A stretch of DNA of 64,000 bases from Ravibacter sp964562455 (GTDB lineage: Bacteria; Bacteroidota; Bacteroidia; Cytophagales; Spirosomataceae). Made by a program: the position numbers and the translations under genes. The notes beneath the pieces were generated by a model that searched no databases, had not been told where the DNA came from, and saw only the letters and a program-made list of their open reading frames with translations. Positions 18,852 to 28,040 of the stretch are shown here, piece by piece. The stretch spans positions 20,120 through 84,119 of the forward strand of contig CAZLTN010000016.1 in NCBI GenBank assembly GCA_964562455.1, written 5' to 3'. Numbering within the stretch: position 1 is the stretch's first letter; every line of letters starts with the position of its first letter.

Positions 18852-18885
18852 CAAACGTAAAGAAATTCTTAGATTATTTCAACAA
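18852..18885 (-). promoter_or_regulatory. Candidate promoter of the cassette B sigma gene
   Basis: On the minus strand, TACGTTTG (18859-18852) matches the Bacteroidota -7 consensus exactly. TTGTTG (18885-18880) lies 20 nt upstream as a -33 element. The predicted start of transcription is near 18846, which selects the ATG at 18789 as the start codon. Confidence 0.5.
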
Positions 18886-18919
18886 CAGGAAAATTTTCAC
18901 TACACGGCTAGTCCTGAAA

Positions 18920-18933
18920 ACGGAGTTATCCGT
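18920..18933. repeat. Short palindrome between divergent sigma and FecR genes
   Basis: ACGGAGTTATCCGT has 5-bp arms and a 4-bp centre. Its position midway between the divergent cassette B genes would suit an operator shared by both. The match is short and could be chance. Confidence 0.25.
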
Positions 18934-19025
18934 CAGTGTCATAAATCGGCAAGTGGTGGGGATAATTGACGATGTAACCTGCGCGCAAAAAGTTATGTTG
19001 AACCCAGACTTTAAACTGATTTGCT

Positions 19026-19964
19026 GTGAGTAATAATGATCGCTTCATGCGGCTACTGGAAAAATACCGGAACAATACGTTGTCCCCGCAGGAATACCGT
19101 GAGTTCCTGGAACTCGTCGGCGATCCGGCTGCTTCCGAGGTTATCGACCGGATATCCGGAGAGGACTGGAAGGAGTCGAAAGACATTCTGCGGCGTACCG
19201 AAACCGATCCCGTTCAACACAGGGAAAGACGATTGCCTTTGGTCGGACTTTTGTGGGGAAGCGCTGCTTCGGTGGCGATACTGGTTGCAGCGCTTCTTAT
19301 CTGGCCCAAAAGCCGGATAGCAGAATCGCTGGCCTACGAGACCGGGTACGGCGAAACCCGGACGATCCTGCTCCCCGACAGCAGTACCGTGTTGCTGAAC
19401 GCCAACTCGCGCATGGTATGGGATGTAGACTGGCAAAAAGAAGGCAGGAGGCATGTAAAGCTTGAAGGTGAAGCTTTTTTTGACGTAAAAAAGGCAAAGG
19501 GAACGGAGTTTGTGGTGCAGTCAGATCATATGAAAGTCAAAGTGCTCGGCACCACCTTCAATTTCCGGAGCCGCCACGGCCTCTCCCACGTGTTCCTGGA
19601 ATCGGGCAAAGTCGACCTGGAAATACCGGAACTGCAGAAAGACCCCGTTGTGATGACACCCGGCAATGCAGTACAGTACGACAGCCAAAAGAAGGATCTC
19701 AGGATAGAATCCTCGTCCACGCTCAACCGGAGCGCTTCCTGGGTGGAGGGAATGCTCGCATTCGAAAATGCCTCACTGGGGGATATCCTCGATCACCTGG
19801 AGGGACTGTATGGGAAAAAATTCATTACCGAAGACACGGCCATCCTCGAAAAGCGGATGGACTTGTCGCTGCCCTACTCAAACTGGGACCTTATCAGGAA
19901 AGCGCTTGAGATTTCGCTGGATGTGAAATTTACTGAAAGTCAGGATACCATTGTCGTTCACTAA
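19026..19964 (+). CDS. FecR-family anti-sigma/signal relay protein (cassette B)
   Basis: 312 residues starting at a GTG (19026); an ATG at 19047 is the alternative. The layout is cytoplasmic sigma-binding part (1-70), membrane segment at about 71-93 (PLVGLLWGSAASVAILVAAL), FecR domain (about 105-215, with GETRTILLPDSSTVLLNANS and VKVLGTTFNF) and a C-terminal domain to 312. It is the likely partner of the sigma factor encoded divergently at 18313-18789 and of the SusC encoded 39 bp downstream. Confidence 0.88.
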   Translation: MSNNDRFMRLLEKYRNNTLSPQEYREFLELVGDPAASEVIDRISGEDWKESKDILRRTETDPVQHRERRLPLVGLLWGSAASVAILVAALLIWPKSRIAESLAYETGYGETRTILLPDSSTVLLNANSRMVWDVDWQKEGRRHVKLEGEAFFDVKKAKGTEFVVQSDHMKVKVLGTTFNFRSRHGLSHVFLESGKVDLEIPELQKDPVVMTPGNAVQYDSQKKDLRIESSSTLNRSASWVEGMLAFENASLGDILDHLEGLYGKKFITEDTAILEKRMDLSLPYSNWDLIRKALEISLDVKFTESQDTIVVH

Positions 19965-20003
19965 TTAATTGCCGGTTAGGGATTACTTAAACCTTTATTC
20001 AAT

Positions 20004-23000
20004 ATGAGAAAATGTCTGCAGATTATTGTATCTGGGATCGTACTGTGCTTTGCGCTTTCGGCCTATGCCACAGAAAACCCGGAAGAGACTTTACAAAGTG
20101 AAAGTCTGCTGAATATCATCCGGGATATGAACAGGCGGTATAATGTCCATTTCACATATGACCGTGAAATCGTTGAAAAAGTCAAAATAAAGAAACACTA
20201 TAACCCCGAATCATACCAGGATGTAAACGAGGCGCTGAGCGCTGTCCTGCGGGAAACAAATCTCAAATTCCAGGTATTGGATAAAAAGTATGTGGTGATC
20301 TATCGCGATGATCAGAAAGGGATGGAGTCGCTGCAGAGAATGGTCAGGGTTTTGCAGGAGATTATCGACCAGAAGGAAGCAGCAAGCCTGCAGAACCAGC
20401 TATCTGAACAAAAGAGTGATCATCCGAAAATTGAAAATTTATCGGTGCCTGGAAGTCGTATAGACAGGGCCGTCAAAGGGAAAATAACTGACGAAAAAGG
20501 TGAGGGATTGCCAGGCGTCAATGTTGTGCTAAAGGGTACGCAGTTCGGGACGGTAACTAATGTGAACGGCGAATATGAAATTTCAGTACCTAATGACGAA
20601 GCTGTGTTGATTTTTTCTTTTGTGGGTTATGTATCGCAGGAAATGCTGATAGGAGGAAGAACGTCGCTGGACATTTTGTTAAAAACGGATGAGAAGGCAT
20701 TGGAAGAGGTTGTAGTGATTGGCTATGGAACTCAGAAGCAAAGGGAGGTAACAGGGTCTATTTCCACGTTGGAGGCGGGAAAGCTTGAGGATCAACCTGT
20801 CGGGCAATTTGCGCAAAAACTTCACGGGCGCATGCCCGGCGTCCAGATAAACCAAGCTTCCGGGACTCCGGGAGGCGGGATGGCCATCCGTATCAGGGGC
20901 GCCTCCTCCATCAATGCTGGGAATTCACCGCTATATGTGGTGGACGGATTCCCGATCGTGGGGGATATAAACAATATAAACCCGAATGAAATCGAAACCT
21001 TCTCCGTTCTGAAAGGTGCTTCTGCCGCATCGCTTTACGGATCAAGAGCGGCCAATGGCGTTGTTCTGATCACTACCAAAAGAGCAAAAGCAGGAGAGAC
21101 TAATATCCAGTTTTCGGCCAGCTACGGGGTTAACCAGATCCCGCAGCAAGGGAGAAGCAAGTTTATGGATGCAAAGGAGTTTCTCCAGTTCCAGAAAGAA
21201 ATCTACGAAGACAAGATCAGGTATGAAGGATATACAGGCGGGGTTCCGGAGCTATATCAGCACCCCGAACAATATACAGGCAAGAGTACCGACTGGTCGG
21301 ATGTTATCCTCAGAGACGGTGTAGTTACGAGCTACAACCTGAACATATCGGCGGGAAAAGACAAATTCAGCACTTCCACTATCGCCGGTTATTTCAAGGA
21401 AGAAGGGGCTGTTCTGAATACCGATTTCGAAAGGTTCTCATTGCGGTCCAATAACGAATACCGGTTCAATAACCGCTTCCTGGTCGGCGTAAACCTGGCG
21501 CCGACCTTCCAATCCAGCCAGAACTTCAATACCGACGGTCATTCAGGAGATGCCATCGTGATGGCCGCGGCTTCTACGCCGCCCATTTTTTCGCCGTTCG
21601 ACACCGATGAAAATGGGCAGCTGGTGGCCAGCTATTCCGGTCCGGGGATATTTACTCAACCCAATTGGTACCGAAACCTGATGGAATCTACTAACAGGAC
21701 AAAAGCTAACCGGTTGCTCGCCAACGCCTTTGCGGAATTGAAATTCCTGACCGATTTTACTTTTAAAAGCTCGGTCTCCTTAGATATCCTGGGTAGCAAC
21801 AGAAGGAAATTCCAGCCCTCTACTTACGGTGTTTCGGGCAACGCCCCGCTCAACAGAGCCCAGGCTGAGTATGCGACCGAATTTTACTATTCCTGGCTAA
21901 CCGAAAACACCCTGAACTATAGCAAAACGTTCGGATCGGATCATAACGTTGATGTCCTGCTGGGATATTCGGCGCAAAAGTTCATACAGGAAAATAACAT
22001 CCTTACCGGTATTGATTTCCCGGATGACGAAGTGCAATGGATAGATGCGGCCGCAATTAAAAACGGGAACAGCAACGTTGGAGAATGGTCGCTCCTGTCT
22101 ATGTTCAGCAGGGTCAACTATAATTTTAAGGGGAAATATCTCTTGTCGGCTTCGATAAGGCGTGATGGCTCGTCGCGTTTCGGAGCGGATAACCAATGGG
22201 GGGCCTTCCCGGCGGTTTCCGCAGGATGGATCATCTCCGATGAAGATTTTTTTAATACTTCCTCACTTTTGAACTATTTGAAAATCCGTGGCGAATATGG
22301 CTATGCGGGAAATTTCAACATCGGGAACTACAGGCAATTCGGGAATATTTCCTCCACCAATTACGTAATCGGAGGCGCTATCGCACAGGGCCGGAGCCCC
22401 GTCTCAATCGGCAACTCGCAACTAACATGGGAAACTACGAAGGGTATGGATGTCGGCGTGGATTTAAGCCTTTTAAGAGACCGGATATACTTCACTGCTG
22501 ATTACTATAACAAGACTACAGAAAATATGCTGTACCAGGTGGATATCCCGACTGCCGCCGGCTTCCCGAATATCCAATCCAATATCGGGGAGATCAATAT
22601 CTGGGGATATGAATTCGCGGTCGGCCACAAGCTGGTGAACGGGAGCTTCAGGTGGAACAGCGATTTTAACATTTCATTCAACCGGAATAAAGTAATAAAG
22701 CTGGGCACCAACAATACGCCGATCGGAGGTATCGGTGAGCAGGGATTCACCTCTTACTGGAAGACGGAAGTGGGCAGACAAATGCCGTTGTTCTACGGGT
22801 ATGTTTTTGACGGGATCTATATGACGCAGGAAGATTTCGACCGCAGCCCGAAGAACATCACTTCGGCAGTCGGCACCACAAAATACAGAGACCTGAATAA
22901 TGACGGCGTCATTACAAGCGAGGATAAAACTTTTATCGGTAACCCCAACCCCAAATTCACCTTCGGGTTCAGCAACTCATTCAACTACAGGAACTTCGAC

Positions 23001-23444
23001 CTGAATATTGTCATGTCGGGCGCTTACGGGGGAGATGTTTTTGCATTCCGGGGCTGGCATACGATCCTGGACGGAAACTTTAATGTTATAAAAGAAGTGG
23101 CCGACCGGTGGCGGTCCATCGAAGATCCCGGTGCAGGGTTTCACGCAAGGACCTTGTCGGGTACCACCGCATTCGGAAGGTTTACAAGCAGCAAATGGAT
23201 ACATGACGCATCTTACCTGACGGTCAAGAATATCACCCTGGGGTATACCATACCAGGCATCAATAAGTATTTCTCCAAAGCCAGGATATATGCAAGTGTC
23301 CAGCAGGCGCTTATCCTTACGAATTACCCGTACGGAAACCCGGAGGCAAGCCTGAGGGGCCTGAGCAGCCTGGAGCTGGGATTTGACGGAACGGCCTATC
23401 CTGTTCCCAGAACCTATGCACTAGGCCTGAACCTCAATTTTTAA
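20004..23444 (+). CDS. SusC/RagA-type TonB-dependent receptor with STN domain (cassette B)
   Basis: 1146 residues. Signal peptide MRKCLQIIVSGIVLCFALSA, STN domain about 33-107, carboxypeptidase-D-like domain about 154-235 (GKITDEKGEGLPGVNVVLKG), plug from about 240 (VVVIGYGTQKQREVTGS, SAASLYGSRAANGVV), then the barrel to the terminal LNLNF. The STN domain marks it as a signalling transporter that works with the FecR encoded just upstream. The stop codon overlaps the first base of the SusD start (TAATG), so the pair is translationally coupled. Confidence 0.95.
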   Translation: MRKCLQIIVSGIVLCFALSAYATENPEETLQSESLLNIIRDMNRRYNVHFTYDREIVEKVKIKKHYNPESYQDVNEALSAVLRETNLKFQVLDKKYVVIYRDDQKGMESLQRMVRVLQEIIDQKEAASLQNQLSEQKSDHPKIENLSVPGSRIDRAVKGKITDEKGEGLPGVNVVLKGTQFGTVTNVNGEYEISVPNDEAVLIFSFVGYVSQEMLIGGRTSLDILLKTDEKALEEVVVIGYGTQKQREVTGSISTLEAGKLEDQPVGQFAQKLHGRMPGVQINQASGTPGGGMAIRIRGASSINAGNSPLYVVDGFPIVGDINNINPNEIETFSVLKGASAASLYGSRAANGVVLITTKRAKAGETNIQFSASYGVNQIPQQGRSKFMDAKEFLQFQKEIYEDKIRYEGYTGGVPELYQHPEQYTGKSTDWSDVILRDGVVTSYNLNISAGKDKFSTSTIAGYFKEEGAVLNTDFERFSLRSNNEYRFNNRFLVGVNLAPTFQSSQNFNTDGHSGDAIVMAAASTPPIFSPFDTDENGQLVASYSGPGIFTQPNWYRNLMESTNRTKANRLLANAFAELKFLTDFTFKSSVSLDILGSNRRKFQPSTYGVSGNAPLNRAQAEYATEFYYSWLTENTLNYSKTFGSDHNVDVLLGYSAQKFIQENNILTGIDFPDDEVQWIDAAAIKNGNSNVGEWSLLSMFSRVNYNFKGKYLLSASIRRDGSSRFGADNQWGAFPAVSAGWIISDEDFFNTSSLLNYLKIRGEYGYAGNFNIGNYRQFGNISSTNYVIGGAIAQGRSPVSIGNSQLTWETTKGMDVGVDLSLLRDRIYFTADYYNKTTENMLYQVDIPTAAGFPNIQSNIGEINIWGYEFAVGHKLVNGSFRWNSDFNISFNRNKVIKLGTNNTPIGGIGEQGFTSYWKTEVGRQMPLFYGYVFDGIYMTQEDFDRSPKNITSAVGTTKYRDLNNDGVITSEDKTFIGNPNPKFTFGFSNSFNYRNFDLNIVMSGAYGGDVFAFRGWHTILDGNFNVIKEVADRWRSIEDPGAGFHARTLSGTTAFGRFTSSKWIHDASYLTVKNITLGYTIPGINKYFSKARIYASVQQALILTNYPYGNPEASLRGLSSLELGFDGTAYPVPRTYALGLNLNF

Positions 23445-24994
23445 TGCTTCAAATTGGAAAAGATATGAAAAAGTCAGCTTATATAGGTATCATCTTCCTC
23501 GTAGTATTGCAGGCGTGCTCGGACGAATTCCTGAAAATACCTCCGCAAAGCTCCGTTACGACGGCTAACTTCTACAAAACTCAGTCCCAGTTTGAGCAGG
23601 CGCTGATCGGGGCATACGCCTCTATCAGGGAGGCAAAGGGCTCAATTGCCTCCTGGGTAATGGGAGAAATGCGATCGGATAATACGCATTACGAATACAA
23701 CAACCTCAACCGGGGAACCGCATTGCTGGAAAGAGAGGATACGGCGGGCTTCCTGGACAACAATTCAAGCAGCTACGTCTCCAGCAAGTACAATGCCTGC
23801 TATGTTGGGATAGCCAGGGCAAACCAGATACTCGATAAAATTGAAGATGGTGATTTCAGCCAGCAGTTCAGGGATAGGGTTTCCGGTGAATCCAAATTCA
23901 TAAGGGCTTTGCTGTATTTTGACCTGGTGCGCTATTTCGGCGGCGTTTCTCTTCACCTGCATGCGGTAGAAGGTGCGACGCAGGCCTATCTTCCCAGGGC
24001 ATCGGTAGCGGAGGTATACCAGGCAATCGAGTCGGATCTGCGCGATGCCATTCAAAAGCTTCAGGCAGCGAGTTTTCCCCAGAATGGCAAGGCTACAAAG
24101 GGAGCAGCCCACGTCCTGCTGGCAGACGCTTATCTGACCCAGAAGAAATATGCCGAAGCCGAGACCGAGCTAAAGGCGGTGCTGGCGATGGGGTATTCTT
24201 TATTGCCAGATTACCGGTCGGTATTCAGCACTACCAACAAAAACAGCAGGGAGTCGATCTTCGAGATCCAGTACCAGCAAGGCAACCAGGGGCAGCAAAG
24301 CGATTTCCTGTATCATTTTTTGCCTTTGTCGGCTGATGTAAGCCGGGTTACCGGTATACAATCGCAAAACAGGAATGCCGGCGGCTGGAACGTGCCGACC
24401 CAGGAAATGATCGATACCTACGAGCCGGGTGACTCCCGGCTGCCGGCTTCTATAGGTATAATAGAAGGCACCGGACCCGTCGGAGCGATGGTGATCGAAT
24501 CTGTTGTAAACCCGGTAGGCTATACTACGCCAGCCGGGAAAAGGTCGTACCCTTTCATCAGGAAATACCTGAACCCCCATAGCGTCCAGAACAACACTGA
24601 CGATAATTTCCCGGTATATCGGTACTCGGACGTACTTTTATTACTGGCGGAATCCTTAAACGAGCAGGGGAAATCTGCAGAGGCGTTGGTACATCTTAAT
24701 AAGGTACGGGAAAGAGCAGGGTTGTCACAGTCTACCGAATCGAACCAGGATATTCTTAGAGATATTATCCTGCACGAACGGCGGGTGGAGTTTGCGTTTG
24801 AAAACAAACGTTGGCTTGATCTGGTTCGCACCAACAGGGCAATCACGACAATGACCGAGCACGGGAAATACATGAAGGCGTTGTATCCCATCCTGAGAGA
24901 TGTAAGCTACAACGTAACGCCCAACCGCCTTCTATTTCCCCTTCCGCAAAGGGAAATCCTGATCGGTAGTCTTGAACAAAACCCCGGATATTAG
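23444..24994 (+). CDS. SusD/RagB-type glycan-binding lipoprotein (cassette B)
   Basis: 516 residues from the ATG at 23444. The ATG at 23465 gives a tighter lipoprotein signal (MKKSAYIGIIFLVVLQAC) and may be the true start. SusD hallmarks are present: TTANFYKTQSQFEQALIGAY, ESKFIRALLYFDLVRYFGG and the C-terminal HLNKVRERAGL, ERRVEFAFENKRWLDLVRTN, LFPLPQREI. It forms the surface binding lid of the SusC at 20004-23444. The sulfatase gene begins one base after its stop. Confidence 0.95.
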   Translation: MLQIGKDMKKSAYIGIIFLVVLQACSDEFLKIPPQSSVTTANFYKTQSQFEQALIGAYASIREAKGSIASWVMGEMRSDNTHYEYNNLNRGTALLEREDTAGFLDNNSSSYVSSKYNACYVGIARANQILDKIEDGDFSQQFRDRVSGESKFIRALLYFDLVRYFGGVSLHLHAVEGATQAYLPRASVAEVYQAIESDLRDAIQKLQAASFPQNGKATKGAAHVLLADAYLTQKKYAEAETELKAVLAMGYSLLPDYRSVFSTTNKNSRESIFEIQYQQGNQGQQSDFLYHFLPLSADVSRVTGIQSQNRNAGGWNVPTQEMIDTYEPGDSRLPASIGIIEGTGPVGAMVIESVVNPVGYTTPAGKRSYPFIRKYLNPHSVQNNTDDNFPVYRYSDVLLLLAESLNEQGKSAEALVHLNKVRERAGLSQSTESNQDILRDIILHERRVEFAFENKRWLDLVRTNRAITTMTEHGKYMKALYPILRDVSYNVTPNRLLFPLPQREILIGSLEQNPGY

Positions 24995-24995
24995 T

Positions 24996-26519
24996 ATGAA
25001 ATTCTACATTCCCATTCTTCTTATCACTTTGGCCGCCGCTTCCTGCGGTAATTCATCAGAGCGGAAAAAAGAGGAGCCGCCCGGAAATACCGGCTTCCGT
25101 AACGTGGTCTTCATTATAGGAGATGACCATAGCACGAAAGTCCTGGGAGCTTACGGCAACAAAATCGTAAGGACGCCGAACCTCGATAAAATGGCGAAGC
25201 AAGGCGTATTGTTCAGCCATGCCTATGTGAATTCGCCGGTATGCTCTCCGTCGAGACAGTCGATCATTACGGGTAAATACCCGCATGCTTCCGGGGTATC
25301 CCTGCTGGCCACTCCTTTTCCCGAAGAGCAGGTTTCGATCGCGGATTACCTGACGCCTTTAGGCTATAAATCCGCGATTATCGGAAAAAACCACTTCAAC
25401 GGGGAATCCAACCATGGGTTTGAGCTAAAAATCCAAAGGAAAGATTACATGGAGCATATAAAAGCGCATCCGCCCCGGGTCGCGCCCGAATCGGTACGAT
25501 CGCGACCCCAATGGAAGCCTTTCAGGGACCCCGCCAATATCTGGCTCAATGCGGAGGCCCTGCCCTCGGCCTGCTATGACGAGGACGAGCCGGGTACGTT
25601 TTACGCAAAAAAAGCAGTGGAATTTATCAACACCAACCGGAATGACCCGTTCTGCCTGTGGCTCGGCTTCGAAGAACCCCATTCTCCCTTTAATTTCCCG
25701 ATTGAATATGCCAACAAATACGATCCCGAAAAGATGCCGCTCCCGACCGGCAGCCCGGAGGATGATCGTTGGATACCCGCTATTTTTAAAGACCTGACGG
25801 ACGAAGAAAAGAAGGGCATCATCTCTGCCTATTATACCTCGGTGGAATACCTGGACAAAAACGTCGGCCTCGTTTTGGATGCTCTCGACAAGGCGGGTTT
25901 AAGTGAAAATACCCTGGTGATCTACATAGGGGACCACGGTTATTTATTAAATGATCACAAACGATTTGAAAAGCACATGATGTGGGAAGAAGCCGTAAAG
26001 GCCCCGCTGATCGTCCGGGGAGGAAAGGCTTTTCAAAACGGGAAGGTTGAATCGGCAATGACAGAATTCGTTGACCTGTTCCCCACTATCGTAGAGGCAC
26101 TGGGGGAAAAGCCGCTGGCTGACATCCACGGAAAAAGCCTGTATCCCCTTTTGCTCGGGAAAACTGACAAACACCGGGACCACGTCTTCTCGGAATTTTT
26201 GCCTGACAACAAGGTGATGATCAGGACTAAGGAATACAAATACGTATTTTCTACAGGGAAAGAGGACCTCGCAATGGGATATGCTACCGGTTTCGGCCCT
26301 CCCGGAATTACGCATCAATTATATGATCTCGTACGTGACCCCGGAGAAACCACTGATCAGTCCCGGAACCCAGCTTATCGAAAGATTATGGCCGAATTGC
26401 AGAAAAAGCTGCTGGACGTCTTTGAAAGCACTCACCCGCTCGCCGGGAAGCTGCCGGAATCCTGGAGCCTGGAGCAAAAATTTGTGGCCTACTGCGAGCC
26501 GCCGGAGCTGAACAAATGA
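24996..26519 (+). CDS. Lipoprotein sulfatase (S1 family), CSPSR motif
   Basis: 507 residues from the ATG at 24996; an in-frame TTG at 24972 lies inside the SusD gene and is less likely. The lipoprotein signal MKFYIPILLITLAAASC anchors it. Active-site Cys83 lies in the formylglycine motif CSPSRQSIITG. Metal ligands are Asp43-Asp44 (IGDDHS) and Asp/His of IGDHGYLL, with the downstream lysine in KHMMWEEAVKAP. It removes sulfate esters from a glycan. Because it lies one base after SusD, it is co-expressed with cassette B. Confidence 0.93.
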   Translation: MKFYIPILLITLAAASCGNSSERKKEEPPGNTGFRNVVFIIGDDHSTKVLGAYGNKIVRTPNLDKMAKQGVLFSHAYVNSPVCSPSRQSIITGKYPHASGVSLLATPFPEEQVSIADYLTPLGYKSAIIGKNHFNGESNHGFELKIQRKDYMEHIKAHPPRVAPESVRSRPQWKPFRDPANIWLNAEALPSACYDEDEPGTFYAKKAVEFINTNRNDPFCLWLGFEEPHSPFNFPIEYANKYDPEKMPLPTGSPEDDRWIPAIFKDLTDEEKKGIISAYYTSVEYLDKNVGLVLDALDKAGLSENTLVIYIGDHGYLLNDHKRFEKHMMWEEAVKAPLIVRGGKAFQNGKVESAMTEFVDLFPTIVEALGEKPLADIHGKSLYPLLLGKTDKHRDHVFSEFLPDNKVMIRTKEYKYVFSTGKEDLAMGYATGFGPPGITHQLYDLVRDPGETTDQSRNPAYRKIMAELQKKLLDVFESTHPLAGKLPESWSLEQKFVAYCEPPELNK

Positions 26520-27886
26520 TCGCGATGTCAAAAATAGCCGGTCTCTTTACACTATTGCTTGCGGCTATTTCCCCTGTGCTTTGCCGGGAAGGCCGGAGAC
26601 CGCCCAATTTTCTGATCATCTTTACCGACGACCAGACCTATCGCGCAATAGGATACAATAACCCGGAAGTTTTGACCCCCGAGCTTGACGGTCTGGCAGG
26701 CAAGGGGATCATTTTTGACAAAGCGTTTACCGCAACGCCGGTCTGTGCCGCGAGCAGGGCAAGCATCCTCACGGGATTATATCCCCAGACACATGGCACC
26801 GTTGCGCTGGATAAAGATTCTTTCATCCGGAATATAGTGAAGGAAAAACGCTATCGCACGGTTGCGCATTTCCTTTCCGACGCCGGGTATGCTACTTATT
26901 TCAGCGGGAAGTCACACCTGGGCGATCCGAAAGACTACGGGTTCCGGTTCGGAGAGGAGTCACTTGATTTTGACGACAAAAGGGCATTTGATGATGTGTC
27001 CCGCTTTATTGAAGAACCGGCTTTTGGCGACAAACCATTTATGATCTGGCTTGCACCCAGGCAGCCTCACGTGCCGCTCAGGCCCGCTCAAAAGTGGCTG
27101 GACCTTTACTCAGCCAAAGATATTTCGCTTGGAGAGAACTTCCTCGAATCGCCACCGAAGGAAAGCGTTTTTAACCAGGGCCTGCCGGACGAGAACTTTT
27201 ACCGGGATTCCGATTATACCGACAATTACCGGAACTTACCCTCCGGCCCGCCCAGGTCAGCAGAAGTGGTCAGAGAATTTTCCAAGGCCTACTATGCCAC
27301 TATCAGCCATCTCGATTCCCAGGTAGGAACGTTGGTAAGGCAACTGGAAGAGCGCGGCCACCTGGAAAATACGGTTATTTTCTTTCTCTCAGACAACGGG
27401 TATTTCCTCGGGAATCATGGATTGGGCAACAAGCTTACCATGCATGAAGAGTCCGTCCGGGTGCCTATGTTTGTCTGTTGGGACAAACTTAAAATAAAGC
27501 CGCATAGGTCGGATGCCCTTGTTTCCAGCATCGATGTGTTTCCCACAATACTCGACCTGGCCGGTTTACCGGTCCCGGAGTATTTGCAGGGAAAATCAAT
27601 TTTGCAGTCCCTTCTTGGTAATCCGGCTCCTGTCCGCGACTACGTGGCTGCTGAAAGTGTCGGCGTAGGTGGGAAAACCGGGATGGGGCACCGGATGATA
27701 CGGTCCCTTACCTGGAAGTATATATTAACGGATATAAATGACGAATTGCTTTTTGATCTATCTAAAGATCCTTTTGAGCAAAGCAACTTAATTGACCATC
27801 AAAAATCGCAGGCAGAGCTAAAAATACTAAAGAACCACTATAAAAAATGGAGTAACCTGGTTGGAGACAGAAAAACAGGACCATAA
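26516..27886 (+). CDS. Secreted sulfatase (S1 family), CAASR motif
   Basis: 456 residues with a signal peptide (SKIAGLFTLLLAAISPVLC) that has no lipobox-like context. Met4 is an alternative start. The formylglycine site is Cys77 in CAASRASILTG, with Ala where most sulfatases have Pro. Metal ligands are in FTDDQTYRAIG and SDNGYFLGNHG, and the substrate-pocket segment is MHEESVRVPMF. The gene overlaps the previous sulfatase by 4 bp (ATGA), so the two are translationally coupled. The substrate class cannot be fixed by reading alone. Confidence 0.92.
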   Translation: MIAMSKIAGLFTLLLAAISPVLCREGRRPPNFLIIFTDDQTYRAIGYNNPEVLTPELDGLAGKGIIFDKAFTATPVCAASRASILTGLYPQTHGTVALDKDSFIRNIVKEKRYRTVAHFLSDAGYATYFSGKSHLGDPKDYGFRFGEESLDFDDKRAFDDVSRFIEEPAFGDKPFMIWLAPRQPHVPLRPAQKWLDLYSAKDISLGENFLESPPKESVFNQGLPDENFYRDSDYTDNYRNLPSGPPRSAEVVREFSKAYYATISHLDSQVGTLVRQLEERGHLENTVIFFLSDNGYFLGNHGLGNKLTMHEESVRVPMFVCWDKLKIKPHRSDALVSSIDVFPTILDLAGLPVPEYLQGKSILQSLLGNPAPVRDYVAAESVGVGGKTGMGHRMIRSLTWKYILTDINDELLFDLSKDPFEQSNLIDHQKSQAELKILKNHYKKWSNLVGDRKTGP

Positions 27887-28040
27887 CCCTTCTGCTAATA
27901 TCTTTTACCCGTCTGGACAAACCGCAGTTGATCCGAAGACATGAAATATAATTACTAATTGAGAAAAACAATTTTAAACTACAGATTTGCATGAAAAACA
28001 ATTACAATAGACTATTACTCCGAATTTTGCCAGCGCCAAT

